Positions 47,401 through 56,509 of a DNA stretch of 64,000 bases are shown here, one piece after another. Every line of letters begins with the position of its first letter. Position 1 is the stretch's first letter. The notes under the pieces were generated by a model that made no database searches, was not told where the DNA came from, and saw only the letters and a program-made list of their open reading frames with translations. Origin of the DNA: DAINRZ01 sp964634885 (GTDB lineage Bacteria; Bacteroidota; Ignavibacteria; Kapaibacteriales; UBA2268); the NCBI GenBank assembly GCA_964634885.1, contig CAZWLN010000002.1, positions 62,001 through 126,000 of the forward strand. The letters are read 5' to 3'. The position numbers and the translations under genes were made by a program.

Positions 47401-48301
47401 TTTCCTGTATTTTTGTCTGTCTCCAGGCAGATGAATCGGGTATCCCGAGGTACATCATGTCAAAGTAAATCAATCCGTTACTGTACTGGGCAACAGTTGG
47501 GTATTCACCTTCGTAAAGGGCAAGGGTTTTGCCGTTAAGCGGCATATTTTCCATGCTGTGGTAGTATGGCAGCCATTCCGAACCGCCGAGGTAGGAGTAA
47601 TAGACACCGTTGCCGTATGTTAATGCCAGTACATCGCCGAATTTTGTTTTTGCCATGTCGGAAATCACTGGGCTTTTCATGCTTTTGCCCACCTGTATCC
47701 ATGAGCTTCCGCGATTGGAAGATTTGTACATACCGCCGCCGTTGGTGCCTGCGACGACATTGGAGTCGGCAAACACAGCGATGCAGTTAATATCCCTGAA
47801 AGTAATGCCTTCGGACGTTTGGAGCCAGGTCGCTCCTCCGTCATCGGTCCTGAAGACACCGCTTCCGTATGTACCGGCATAAAGTGTCGTGCCGTAAGCC
47901 AGGCCGACAGCTTTGACATTCAGGTTTGTAAGGCCGTTGTTAATTGCTGTCCAGTCAGAACCGCTGTTAGTGCTGACGAACAGTCCACCGCCCATTGTTC
48001 CGGCGTACATGTTGCCGTTTTTGTCGATTTCTAAGCAGTTCACACAGGTGTTGGTCAGTCCCGTACTTATCTTAGTCCAGTTCAGTCCTTTCGAACTTGA
48101 TTTATATATGCCGTCGCCCCAGACTGCTGCGTATATATTATTGCCGGAGTCTGCCGCCATGACCCGGACATCCTGGACGTTGGGCGCCTGGCTTGCCCTC
48201 CAGAAAGGCTCGTATGCTTTCTGAGAGAGTAAAGCCGTTACCGGAGAAAGGAATAGAATCAACCCCAGCACCAGGAAATGAAAAGTGGTTCCTGTCTTCA
48301 T
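44471..48301 (-). CDS. T9SS-exported propeller plus FnIII protein, array member 4
   Basis: 1,276 residues from the ATG at 48301, eight bases after GAGG; an in-frame GTG two codons earlier is less likely. The signal peptide is about residues 1-27. Propeller blades to about residue 618 carry Asp-boxes (STNSGSDWTAI, RTDDGGATWLQT). Six FnIII-like units follow, then a short acidic linker (VDDDDFYE) and a T9SS sorting domain (AWPNPFGEEATLEYTLEKD to HIYKILKIE). The sorting domain is nearly identical to that of the gene at 40463, while FnIII 5-6 are closest to those of the gene at 48444. Surface binding protein of unknown ligand. Confidence 0.85.
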   Translation of the reverse strand: MKTGTTFHFLVLGLILFLSPVTALLSQKAYEPFWRASQAPNVQDVRVMAADSGNNIYAAVWGDGIYKSSSKGLNWTKISTGLTNTCVNCLEIDKNGNMYAGTMGGGLFVSTNSGSDWTAINNGLTNLNVKAVGLAYGTTLYAGTYGSGVFRTDDGGATWLQTSEGITFRDINCIAVFADSNVVAGTNGGGMYKSSNRGSSWIQVGKSMKSPVISDMAKTKFGDVLALTYGNGVYYSYLGGSEWLPYYHSMENMPLNGKTLALYEGEYPTVAQYSNGLIYFDMMYLGIPDSSAWRQTKIQETGVNDVLITKDNDIFIAEPFGGIHISTDRGKNFDERRGFYMFPDDPGQYPLFAYNDILLSSSANKGIYKSPDKGLTWSLKALDNVEVYAYYADNSGILYAATESGAFKSTDLGDTWTNINWTTPVYSVGSYGSDLFICDSAVRRSTNGGNSWSVCGEPHRENTRIKIFVIDEFGNIFASLNDAFSEALFRSTNQGLTFTKIIPMETDNVFSVALHSNKVYAGTLGGLMISTDKGNTWNTQKVNGINYSGIDRILFNKSGDMFLSSIKCKYLLHSTDEGLTCDTLAAGSVRGSIKDVTFNNDGDMFFSTSMIYRAIDSSDLEVPALSSPPDGAGNTEARPLFLWNEVQNTDLYELQLSPGNDFVQNVETAVTVDTRWKTFTKLEYGTKYFWRVRSKRNKSHSAWSEARYFTTATAPPVLLSPADSSCSIDTAVTLTWNSVKSASSYQVQASTDEGFSNIVLDKDKLANTSQTTASKLTVNTPYYWRVRAFTGTQSSAWSDTWVFTTKLAPPLLIKPTDKAITQSKDLSLTWDTVPGAKSYNVVLAGDQDFKTILYDSLSTTKTSFASGQYEVGKTYYWKVRALDGGNEGYWSVARRFTVSLSSLTLIYPQNNSKSIPNDVPFEWNGPANAESYHLQVATDSSFNSVITEDNAITGTTKLVPGLSYGVYYWRVRFNLGGSYSEWTDAWKFTTDPGLTLLLTPAADSENIALPPELTWDAPKIAESFIIEVATDPDFKNIKFSRSKLTEKKISVPSLLNYTKYYWHLRFTVGKDTSAWSETRAFTTVLSRTFLVAPDNEMKNCETTRLFSWKSVNGATLYHLQVARDNEFGDIFNDYNNIADTFKLVSDLDTGTTFYWRVKALYSGGEGAWSVVWKFITASKKTGVDDDDFYEVVKPHAWPNPFGEEATLEYTLEKDSYVEIYLTDLTGARVATLQEGAVLPPGRRQLSWDASHLPGGTYYYCISINNKEHIYKILKIE

Positions 48302-48443
48302 ATACACTACCTCAATTATGATCTAACTGTCAATATTCTTCAGGAAAGCGCCAATGCGTTCCTGAAATGAACAATATACCCGATCCCCGTTAAGAAGCAA
48401 TGCCGTCCGCAGACAATACCTTGCGGAAACGGACAAAATGCCG

Positions 48444-51400
48444 TCAGTTAACTTTCAGAAGTTTATACGCAGACTCCCGTTTATTGATTGATATACAATA
48501 GTAATAAGTGCCCTGGCTTAAACGTGAAGCGTCCCACAGCAGCTGTTTCCTGCCCTGGGGCAGGACGGCGCCTTCCTGAAGGGTGGCGACCCGGCTGCCT
48601 GTTGCGTCTATTACATATATTTCAACATATGACTCTTTGTCTAATGTATATTCTAATACTGTGGCTTCCGAGAAGGGGTTCGGATATGCCTGCTGATTGA
48701 CCACGCCGGAATAATAATCATCCTCGACAGAAACCCTGCCGGCTTTTGTTTTGAACATCCAGATGACTGACCATGCGCCATCACCTTCACCGTACAGAGC
48801 TTTCACTCTCCAGTAGAAAGTTGTATTAGTGTCCATGTCCATTACGAGTTTGAACGTGTCGTTTATGTCTTCGTAATTGCGGTAAATGTCTCCGAAAGCA
48901 TTGTCGCGGGCAATTTGAAGTTGATAATTGGTTGCGCCTTTGACAGTTTTCCAGATGAATACTGTTGTAGGGTCACAATTGGCAACGTCATTGTCCGGCG
49001 ACACAAGGTAAGTCCTTCCCAGGGTGGATGTAAACGCCCAGGTTTCAGACCAGGCGCTCGTGTCGGATTTGACGACAAATCGTACATGCCAGTAATACTT
49101 TGTGTAATTCTGAAGCCCCGGAACAGAGACTTTTTTGTCTGTCAGTTTATTTTTGCTGTACTTGACGTCTTTGAAATTGATGTCTGTTGCTACTTCGATT
49201 ATAAATGATTCGGCAATCTTGGGAGCATCCCAGGTCAGTTCCGCCGGAATGGCGATGTTCACAGAGTCGTTAACAGGCGACATTAGTAGTGCAAGGCCCG
49301 GATCGGTAGTGAATTTCCATGTTTCGGTCCATTCGGAGAAATTATTGTCGAGGATATACCTTACCCGCCAGTAATACACATTGTAAGTCAGCCCGGGCAA
49401 TGTTTTCTTAGTGCCGGTAACGCTCGAATCCTCTGCGGTAATATTCTTGAAAGCGGGGTCTGAAGCGACCTGCAGGTGGTATCTTTGGGCGTTTTCAGGC
49501 CCGTTCCATTCGAATTCGGTATTGTTGGGTATATTCCTGGAATTGTTTTGGGGATAAATGAGTGTAAGCTGGGACTGGCTGATTGTGAACCTGTGTGTCT
49601 CAGACCAGTAGCCTTCGTTCGGCAGATTGAGAGCACGGACTTTCCAGTAGTATGTTTTACCCACTTCATACAGCCCATAGACGAAAGTTGAATCGGTAGT
49701 TGAAAGGCTGTCGTAAACGATGTTATTGAAATCAGGGTCGCTTGCAAGTACAATGTTATATGTCGCTGCCCCTGGAACCGTATCCCATTTCACGGTAACA
49801 TCGGCGCTCTGTGTAATTGCTTTGTCCGTAGGCTTAAGCAGAACCGGAGCCGCCAGTTTCGTAGTAAATACCCAGGTCTCGGACCAGTTGCTGTTGGATG
49901 TACTTGAGAGCGACCTTACCCGCCAGAAATATTCCGTGTTTAAGGTAAGCCCGGAAGCTTTTTGGGTAATGGCAGCAAGCTTATTCTTATCAAGAACGAT
50001 ATTGCCGAATCCCTCATCTGTAGCCACTTGTAACTGATAGCTGGAAGCGGACTCCACTTTTTTCCATGCAAAAGTAACATTGGTGTCGATGGAATAGCTG
50101 CTGTCTGGGGGGTACTCAAGCTCTGGCGGAGCAGTAGTGGTGGTAAACCAGCGTACTTCCGACCAGTCGCTGCACGATTTATTGCGTTTGGAACGGGCGC
50201 GCCAGAAATATTTAGTACCGTAATCCAGTTTGTTGTAAACGCGCCATTGGCTTCCGTCAATGACGGCAGATTCGACAATTTCAGTGAAGTCGCTGCCGAG
50301 GGACAATTCTACTTCATAGAGATCCGTATTGGCAACAGTGTTCCATATCAGGTAAGGATTGACTTCTACGGCTCCAGCTTCGTCAACAGGCAGCGACAGA
50401 GTCGGCGCCTGCAGGTCGCTGCTTGTAATGGAACGATAGAGCATTGAAGTGCTGAGGAAAATATCTCCGTCGCTGTTGATGGCGGCAGACTTCGGCGTAC
50501 TCCTTACAGCTCCTGCCCTTACCGTATCGCAGGTAGTACCCTCATTCGTGGAATGGAGTACATAGTGGTAGTTTTCGGAAACCAAGTACATGTCGCCGGC
50601 ATTAGTAAACATTATCTTACTGATGTATGGTATCGTCACACCGTTGACAAGTTTGGAATTCCAGGTACTGCCTTCGTCCGTCGAGATCATCAGTCCCTTC
50701 ACGGTACCGATATAAACTTTATTGTCCCGTTCGGCAAATGAAAGAACAATGTCCGTTCCCAGGTCGATTGTAAGGTGGAAGGTGTTTCCATTGTCGGTAG
50801 AACGGTACAGTTCGTTGCTGAGCATGACAAAAAGGGTACCGAAACGGCTGAATTCCATCAGCTTGCTCATTGTGTATTCAGCGCTTATACTACTGGCTAC
50901 CGTCCAGGATGAACCACCGTTTGTAGAACGCCTGATGGCAGAATCGGCGATGAACAGGGTGCTGCCTTTCACTGCAATGGAATAGACCGGGTTTGACCAT
51001 CCGAGTTTTGTCCATGAACCGCCCTGGTTTGCGGATTTATAAGGGCCGGATTCGGTTGCGGCATAGAAATTGCCGGATTCATCGCTGCAGAAATAATAGA
51101 TCTGGACCCCGTCCAATCCTGTCAGTGTCCATGATTCTCCCTTGTCGGAAGATTTCCAGATGCCACCCTTTATTGAAGAAGTAAGAATTATGTCGTTGTA
51201 GGTAATCATGGGAGCCATCCCTTTGTTGCTGTAGTCCCAATAGAAGCGTTGTACCGTGTCGAAATCCCTGCCTTTGTTCGTAGTCATCTGGATACCGTTG
51301 TAGGGGTCAGCGGCAAATATCTTGTTTTCATTGGTGATGACGACATCATTGATGCCCATCATATATTTCTTTGTTTTCCTCCAGCCTGAAGAGTCGGGAA

Positions 51401-52259
51401 TGCCGGCGTACATGATGTCGTAAACGATCAGGCCGTCGTGGTACAAACCGACGACTGGATAGTCGCCTTCATAGAGGTTGAGGCATTTGCCGTAAACCGG
51501 CATATCTTTCATACTGTGGAAGTATGCCTGCCATTCGGAACCGTTCATATATGATACATAGACACCGCCGCCGTATGCCAGTGCGAATACCTCACCATAT
51601 TTGGCCTTTGCCATATCGGTGATGGTTTTACTTTTCATGTTAGTGCCAACCTGGTACCAGGAGGCACCTCCGTTAGTCGATTTATAGATGCCGCCTCCGT
51701 TTGTTCCGGCAACGACAGATGTATCTTCTGTAACGGCAATGCAGTTGATGTCCCTGAAATTCAATCCGTTGGAAGCAGCTACCCATTTATTGCCGCCGTT
51801 GTCCGACCTGAACACGCCTCCTCCGTATGTACCGGTGTAAACAGTCGAGTCGTAGCCAATGCCCACAGCCTTTACGTTAAGGTTGTCCAGCCCGTCGTTC
51901 TTTGGAGCCCAACTGCCGCCGCTGTTGGTACTGATGAACAGGCCGCTTCCCATGGTTCCTGCATAAATTTTACCATACTTGTCTATCTCCATGCAGTTGA
52001 CGTATGTATTGGTTAAGCCGGTACTGATCTTTACCCATGTATCTCCCTTGGTTGTTGATTTGTAAATGCCGTCGCCCCAGACTGCCGCATAGAGATTGTT
52101 GCTGGAGTCCTGGGCCATCACACGTACATCAGATGCATTCGGTGAATGGCTTACCCTCCAGAAAGGTTCGGATTTTTCCTGTGTAAAGAGGGATATGGAC
52201 ATCGTGCAAAAAATTACCAAGAAAAGTAAAGAGTATTTCGGCATAATCGGTGTTTGCAT
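48444..52259 (-). CDS. T9SS-exported propeller plus FnIII protein, array member 5 (first of the array)
   Basis: 1,271 residues; AGGA lies six bases before the ATG. The signal peptide is about residues 1-27 (ending SISLFTQ). Asp-box propeller blades run to about residue 615 (WGDGIYKSTTKGDTWVKI, GTMGSGLFISTNSGGSW), then six FnIII-like units and a T9SS sorting domain (AYPNPFSEATVLEYTLDKE to KLLKVN). It is the promoter-proximal gene of the five. FnIII 2-3 are nearly identical to those of the gene at 40463. No consensus promoter could be fixed in the 194-base divergent gap to the gene at 52454. Confidence 0.85.
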   Translation of the reverse strand: MQTPIMPKYSLLFLVIFCTMSISLFTQEKSEPFWRVSHSPNASDVRVMAQDSSNNLYAAVWGDGIYKSTTKGDTWVKISTGLTNTYVNCMEIDKYGKIYAGTMGSGLFISTNSGGSWAPKNDGLDNLNVKAVGIGYDSTVYTGTYGGGVFRSDNGGNKWVAASNGLNFRDINCIAVTEDTSVVAGTNGGGIYKSTNGGASWYQVGTNMKSKTITDMAKAKYGEVFALAYGGGVYVSYMNGSEWQAYFHSMKDMPVYGKCLNLYEGDYPVVGLYHDGLIVYDIMYAGIPDSSGWRKTKKYMMGINDVVITNENKIFAADPYNGIQMTTNKGRDFDTVQRFYWDYSNKGMAPMITYNDIILTSSIKGGIWKSSDKGESWTLTGLDGVQIYYFCSDESGNFYAATESGPYKSANQGGSWTKLGWSNPVYSIAVKGSTLFIADSAIRRSTNGGSSWTVASSISAEYTMSKLMEFSRFGTLFVMLSNELYRSTDNGNTFHLTIDLGTDIVLSFAERDNKVYIGTVKGLMISTDEGSTWNSKLVNGVTIPYISKIMFTNAGDMYLVSENYHYVLHSTNEGTTCDTVRAGAVRSTPKSAAINSDGDIFLSTSMLYRSITSSDLQAPTLSLPVDEAGAVEVNPYLIWNTVANTDLYEVELSLGSDFTEIVESAVIDGSQWRVYNKLDYGTKYFWRARSKRNKSCSDWSEVRWFTTTTAPPELEYPPDSSYSIDTNVTFAWKKVESASSYQLQVATDEGFGNIVLDKNKLAAITQKASGLTLNTEYFWRVRSLSSTSNSNWSETWVFTTKLAAPVLLKPTDKAITQSADVTVKWDTVPGAATYNIVLASDPDFNNIVYDSLSTTDSTFVYGLYEVGKTYYWKVRALNLPNEGYWSETHRFTISQSQLTLIYPQNNSRNIPNNTEFEWNGPENAQRYHLQVASDPAFKNITAEDSSVTGTKKTLPGLTYNVYYWRVRYILDNNFSEWTETWKFTTDPGLALLMSPVNDSVNIAIPAELTWDAPKIAESFIIEVATDINFKDVKYSKNKLTDKKVSVPGLQNYTKYYWHVRFVVKSDTSAWSETWAFTSTLGRTYLVSPDNDVANCDPTTVFIWKTVKGATNYQLQIARDNAFGDIYRNYEDINDTFKLVMDMDTNTTFYWRVKALYGEGDGAWSVIWMFKTKAGRVSVEDDYYSGVVNQQAYPNPFSEATVLEYTLDKESYVEIYVIDATGSRVATLQEGAVLPQGRKQLLWDASRLSQGTYYYCISINKRESAYKLLKVN

Positions 52260-52453
52260 TGTCTTTCCTAAAAAATATATTTCTTAATGTTTAACTTTAC
52301 TTGTCAGATATACACATTAAGGAACAAAATGATACAAAAATTATTAGGGATCATTGAAAAATCACATAATTTTTTTTATTATTCCCAAAATAAATTACTT
52401 TTGACAAATTTAGTTAAATTAATGGTAAACATTATATAAAAAAATCAAGAAAA

Positions 52454-52957
52454 ATGAAGAAAACGAAAGTATTTATCAATCTTACTTCCGGTGTCGAAGC
52501 TCTCGACAAGTATGGAATGTCAACGGACGATGTTTCATTCATCAGGATACAGTCGAGTCACTGCGAGGCTCACATGTGGGAGAAAATGCTGTGGGAACTC
52601 GACAGCAATTTCCTGATGTTCCTGGCGATGGGCTACGAATGTGTTGTCTATGATTTCGGAGCACATACGCAGAATTCGAAAGCACTGTACTTCGGCGTCG
52701 AGTGGGTAAAGTATTTCCTTACGAGGCGATGGTTCAACCGTGACTACAAACCCATTGTCAAGGGCAAAGACATAGGCAATTATTTTGAAGCGGAATATGA
52801 GAAGATTACGAGGGACCTCAAACGCCGCATCGATTACTTCAGGACATTCCTCTTTACCGATGAATTACATATCAGGACTGTGTCGAGTGTTACCCAATAT
52901 GATAATAACAAGGATTACCACCGGTCATTGATCGGTTCGATGCTGAAAGGTGAATAG
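52454..52957 (+). CDS. Conserved-looking protein of unknown function
   Basis: 167 residues. I do not recognise the family. It has no signal peptide or membrane segment, so it is probably cytoplasmic. The N-terminal part reads like an alpha/beta fold (KVFINLTSGVEALDKYG, FIRIQSSHCEAHMWEKML, FLAMGYECVVYDFGAH). The C-terminal part is a charged helix (EAEYEKITRDLKRRIDYFR). The SSHCEAHMWEK phrase, with Cys, His and Glu close together, is the most motif-like piece. It is transcribed divergently from the propeller array and in the same direction as lnt, 116 bases ahead of it, so co-transcription with lnt is possible. Confidence 0.75.
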   Translation: MKKTKVFINLTSGVEALDKYGMSTDDVSFIRIQSSHCEAHMWEKMLWELDSNFLMFLAMGYECVVYDFGAHTQNSKALYFGVEWVKYFLTRRWFNRDYKPIVKGKDIGNYFEAEYEKITRDLKRRIDYFRTFLFTDELHIRTVSSVTQYDNNKDYHRSLIGSMLKGE

Positions 52958-53073
52958 CGGGCTGGTGGCTCATTCTTTACTTACCCGGTTTTCTCAGTAA
53001 AAATAATTCCTTTATATCAAATTTAATATTTAGTTTTGCCTTGGGATATGTGTATTATTTTGCAAGGCTGTAA

Positions 53074-54717
53074 GTGAGTAAATTCAGGTGTTATCTATTG
53101 GGCTGTCTGACCGGTGTACTGCTGGCTCTGTCGTTCCCCCCGCTTCCTTTCTTCCCACTGGCGTTCATAGCCTTTGTGCCGATGTTTTATGTGATTGAAG
53201 AAAAAAAAGTCAATCTGTTCTTTTTTACATATATCGTTTTTTTCATCTACCACTGTGGGGTAAACTGGTGGATAGGCAGTTGGCAGCCCGAATCGGACAA
53301 ATTCCTTATGTACGGAGGTGTAGGACTGGCTTTGGCCCATCCCTTCTTCTTCATGATACCCATATACTTCTACAGATTCTTCAGTAAACGTTTCAACAGG
53401 GACGACGCCCTGACGCTTTTCCCCTTCATCTGGATTGCTTTCGAATGGCTCCGTTGTTTCGGCGACCTGGCCTATCCCTGGCTGACGATTGGTTACACCC
53501 AGATAGACAATTACTACTGGGTTCAGGCTGCCGATCTGGCCGGAGTCTGGGGCCTGTCATTCATGGTGGTGTTCATTAACATACTTTTTGTAAAAATGCT
53601 TTTCAGGTACAATGAAGCCCGGACTAAGGGTTCGACAGTGAAATTCATGTACCTGCCCCGCGTAAAAAAATATGTAATTGCCCTGGCAGTACTCATCATC
53701 ATACCCAATGTTTACGGCGTTTTTATTACTTCCCGCTATGACCACGCCACACTGCTGAAGGACAATGCCACCATCAGGGTAGGGTTGCTACAGCCCAATA
53801 TCAATCCCTGGAGGAAATGGGAACATGAGGCCCTGATGATGATTGAGACCCACAAGAGGCTGCAGGATTCGCTTCAGCGCACTGTGCCGCCCATCGACCT
53901 GGCTGTCTGGAGCGAGACCGCAATAACCCTTGTAAGCCATGAATTCAACTTCTTTCACGATTTCCATTACCTGCATGAATGGCTGGCACAAACCAATGCT
54001 TCGCTGCTGACCGGATTCGCAGATTTCTATGTCTATAAACCCGGCGAAGACTTTCCGCTAATGGCTAAACCCCTGGGCAGCCGCTCCGGCTCGATGTACT
54101 CTTCTTTCAACTCGGCATTGATGCTCCATTCCTACGACAGCCTGTTCGAAATCTATCATAAGTCGAAACTGACGCCTTTTTCCGAGAAATTCCCCTATCT
54201 GGAGGTCCTGTCCTTTGCCAAATCATGGTTCGAATGGAATGTCGGCATTTCAAGCTGGACTCCCGGTGAACGCCAGAACAATCTCCATTTTGTAAAGAAT
54301 AATGATACCGTAACGGTAGCCCCTGTCATCTGCATCGAGTCGATTTATCCCTACTATGTCAGAGAATTTGTAACCAAGGGCGCCCAGGTGATTGCAGTCA
54401 TTACCAACGACGGCTGGTTCGACTATACTCCCGGGCCCGAGCAGCATTATCTTATTGCTGCGATGAGGGCCATCGAGAACCGCCGCTATATTGTCAGGGT
54501 TGCTAATACGGGCATCAGCGGTGTCATCAAACCTGACGGCAGTTCCCTGATGACTCTCCCGGAGAGGGAGCAGACAGCGGCAGCAGCAGAGGTTCCCCTG
54601 CTCGGGACAAACAGTCTCTATTTCCTCTTCGGAGACTACGCCGGGATACTTTCCACGGTACTGATTATTATTACCCTGATATATTCGCTTCTGTATAAAA
54701 GAAAAGTTCAGTATTGA
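53074..54717 (+). CDS. lnt: Apolipoprotein N-acyltransferase
   Basis: 547 residues, starting at a GTG with AAGG about seven bases upstream. Lnt adds the third acyl chain to the N-terminal cysteine of lipoproteins in the inner membrane. Six to seven hydrophobic segments fill residues 8-215, with a last one near 520-540. The nitrilase-like domain (about 233-490) contains the expected catalytic triad: Glu281 in VWSETAI, Lys363 in YHKSKLTPFSEKFPY, and Cys420 in VICIESIYP, matching E267-K335-C387 of the E. coli enzyme. The length is slightly above the usual 500-520 residues. Two lipoprotein genes follow on the same strand; the first begins 67 bases later, so a shared transcript is plausible. Confidence 0.95.
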   Translation: MSKFRCYLLGCLTGVLLALSFPPLPFFPLAFIAFVPMFYVIEEKKVNLFFFTYIVFFIYHCGVNWWIGSWQPESDKFLMYGGVGLALAHPFFFMIPIYFYRFFSKRFNRDDALTLFPFIWIAFEWLRCFGDLAYPWLTIGYTQIDNYYWVQAADLAGVWGLSFMVVFINILFVKMLFRYNEARTKGSTVKFMYLPRVKKYVIALAVLIIIPNVYGVFITSRYDHATLLKDNATIRVGLLQPNINPWRKWEHEALMMIETHKRLQDSLQRTVPPIDLAVWSETAITLVSHEFNFFHDFHYLHEWLAQTNASLLTGFADFYVYKPGEDFPLMAKPLGSRSGSMYSSFNSALMLHSYDSLFEIYHKSKLTPFSEKFPYLEVLSFAKSWFEWNVGISSWTPGERQNNLHFVKNNDTVTVAPVICIESIYPYYVREFVTKGAQVIAVITNDGWFDYTPGPEQHYLIAAMRAIENRRYIVRVANTGISGVIKPDGSSLMTLPEREQTAAAAEVPLLGTNSLYFLFGDYAGILSTVLIIITLIYSLLYKRKVQY

Positions 54718-54784
54718 TTTGAACATTTTTCCGGATCTTTCGTAAATATAGAAAAACATTCGGTAAGTTATTTGAAAGATCAAT

Positions 54785-55531
54785 ATGATGAAAGGTTACA
54801 GAGGATATTGGCCTGTTCTGGCGCTGGTGGCTTTAGCCCTGCTCGCTTCCTGTTCGACGACTTATGTTACGGAGATCAGGGCTGTCGGGCCGAATACGTT
54901 CATTGAAGGCGGCAGGGAAGTGTCAACTCAGGAGAAATCGGGCGTTGAAGCCTATGTTACATTCCTCGATTACCCACCGGGAATGATGATGTTTGATGTG
55001 CAGGTTGCCAACAAGACGGGTTTCCCGTTAAACATAAAACAGTCTGATATATTCCTTGTGCCTATGGAAAGTCCGGACGAGAAGAGCGCCCCGGGCAATG
55101 CAGCATACTCCGTCAGGGCTATTGAACCAAAAGTCCTGGCGTCCAATATCGACAAAGAAATCGAACAGGCCAACAATGCGTATAAAACGTCTGCTGCCGT
55201 CGATGTAGGCCTGACCATCCTCGGGGCAATTATTTACGGTGCTTTGGACGACCACGACGACCCCGAAGTTTACGCAGGCATGGCTGGAGACCTCATCATC
55301 AGGAGGGTTGACGCATCGGTTGACCACGACAGGTTCATGAAAGACCTCAATTACAGGAAGGAATTCGTCGAGACAAAGTCTTTGAAGGATACGACCATCA
55401 GCAATGGCGGAAGAGCGTACGGCGCTGTGATTGTGCCTCTTTACAATCTGCCGAAATACTTCAAAGTGGTTGTGCCTCTGAACGGAACGTTCTTCGAGTT
55501 CCCCTATAAGGTGGTGGTAACGAAACAATAG
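54785..55531 (+). CDS. Lipoprotein of unknown function (paralogue A)
   Basis: 248 residues with a type II signal peptide ending LLASC, lipidated cysteine near residue 22. The family is not recognised. A conserved N-terminal part (VGPNTFIEGGREV, SGVEAYVTFLDYPPGMMMFDVQVANKTGFPLNI) looks like a beta-sandwich. A glycine-rich hydrophobic stretch near 140-152 could sit in a membrane or fold core. The C-terminus ends in a VPLNGTFFEFPYK phrase. It shares all of these with the gene at 55745, so the two arose by duplication. It follows lnt, which would acylate it. An intrinsic terminator comes 32 bases after its stop. Confidence 0.8.
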   Translation: MMKGYRGYWPVLALVALALLASCSTTYVTEIRAVGPNTFIEGGREVSTQEKSGVEAYVTFLDYPPGMMMFDVQVANKTGFPLNIKQSDIFLVPMESPDEKSAPGNAAYSVRAIEPKVLASNIDKEIEQANNAYKTSAAVDVGLTILGAIIYGALDDHDDPEVYAGMAGDLIIRRVDASVDHDRFMKDLNYRKEFVETKSLKDTTISNGGRAYGAVIVPLYNLPKYFKVVVPLNGTFFEFPYKVVVTKQ

Positions 55532-55563
55532 ATTGTCTGACAGATCCACGGTTGTTTTCAGGA

Positions 55564-55602
55564 AAGGGTTTTATCCGAATGGGGTAAGGCCCTTGCTTTT
55601 TT
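55564..55602 (+). terminator. Intrinsic terminator between the two lipoprotein genes
   Basis: AAGGGTTTTATCC (55564-55576), loop GAATG, then GGGTAAGGCCCTT (55582-55594): 13 pairs including three G-T wobbles, followed by GC and six T at 55597-55602. It ends the lnt/lipoprotein transcript and means the second lipoprotein gene has its own promoter. Confidence 0.85.
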
Positions 55603-55744
55603 CTATACTGAATAGATTTGGCCTGCAAATTCTTATTATATTTACCGGTGTACCTGCTATAAAAATTTCATTCTGAGTTGAATTTTTTATTTCATGCTCG
55701 TAAATATAAATAAATACATGATGTGAATAATTTCGGGAATTGTT

Positions 55745-56509
55745 ATGATAAAGATGAGCAAATTATGGCTGTTGATTCTTACAATTGCTTTACCTGCTCT
55801 AATAGCCTCCTGCTCTTCACACTATGTCCCACGGAACCGTACATACGAACTCTGGCCCGTTGGCAGTAAACATTTCGTAACGGAGGGCAGGGAGGTGATG
55901 TATGATATCAGATCAGGTGTTGAAGTCTGCGTCACCTTCCTGGACAATCCCTACGACATGATGATGTTCGACGTCCAGGTTACCAACAATTCAGACTGGC
56001 CGGTTGCGGTGAAAAGGGGTGACATATTCCTCTGTCCTATGAAAGACATCGACGACAAAAGCATTCCGGCCAACAGTGTGAGAGTGAAAAAAGCCACCGA
56101 TCACAGGGAACTGATTTCTAAGATTGACGGAAAGATCGGGAGTGAGAATTTCAAACATGGCCTGGCTTCTTTTTTCAGGGTTACTTTCCTCGTCGTTTTA
56201 GGAATCGTATATATTGCCAGCGCAGTTGCCCAGGTTGACGACGCCGACGAAACGGGCGAAACATACAACAACATGGCTGAGGACCAGAGGAGTTCAAGCT
56301 CGGATCATGAGAATATCCTCGACGATTTGTATTACGACAAAAGCTTTATTGGCGACAATGCGCTGATGGACACAATCGTCAAACCCGGAGAGCATGTTTA
56401 CGGGTCTGTACTGTTGCGTGTGAAGGAGCCGCCCCGGTTTTTCAGGATCGTCGTACCCATCAACGGAACATTCTTCGAATTTCCCTACATGGCCTTCAGC
56501 TACCTGTGA
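55745..56509 (+). CDS. Lipoprotein of unknown function (paralogue B)
   Basis: 254 residues with a type II signal peptide ending LIASC, lipidated cysteine near residue 23. It is the paralogue of the gene at 54785: it shares VGSKHFVTEGREV, SGVEVCVTFLDNPYDMMMFD, a hydrophobic stretch (RVTFLVVLGIVYIASAVA) and the ending VPINGTFFEFPYM. The middle hydrophobic stretch is longer than in paralogue A and could span a membrane. No known family. The last 14 bases overlap the end of the convergent aspartokinase gene, an unusually tight arrangement with no terminator between. Confidence 0.8.
   Translation: MIKMSKLWLLILTIALPALIASCSSHYVPRNRTYELWPVGSKHFVTEGREVMYDIRSGVEVCVTFLDNPYDMMMFDVQVTNNSDWPVAVKRGDIFLCPMKDIDDKSIPANSVRVKKATDHRELISKIDGKIGSENFKHGLASFFRVTFLVVLGIVYIASAVAQVDDADETGETYNNMAEDQRSSSSDHENILDDLYYDKSFIGDNALMDTIVKPGEHVYGSVLLRVKEPPRFFRIVVPINGTFFEFPYMAFSYL

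Noticed and set aside
52401..52440. TTGACA with a TATATAA stretch upstream of the unknown gene as a sigma-70 style promoter
   Set aside because: The spacing does not fit and this lineage uses the TTTG/TAnnTTTG type; the DNA is simply AT-rich.
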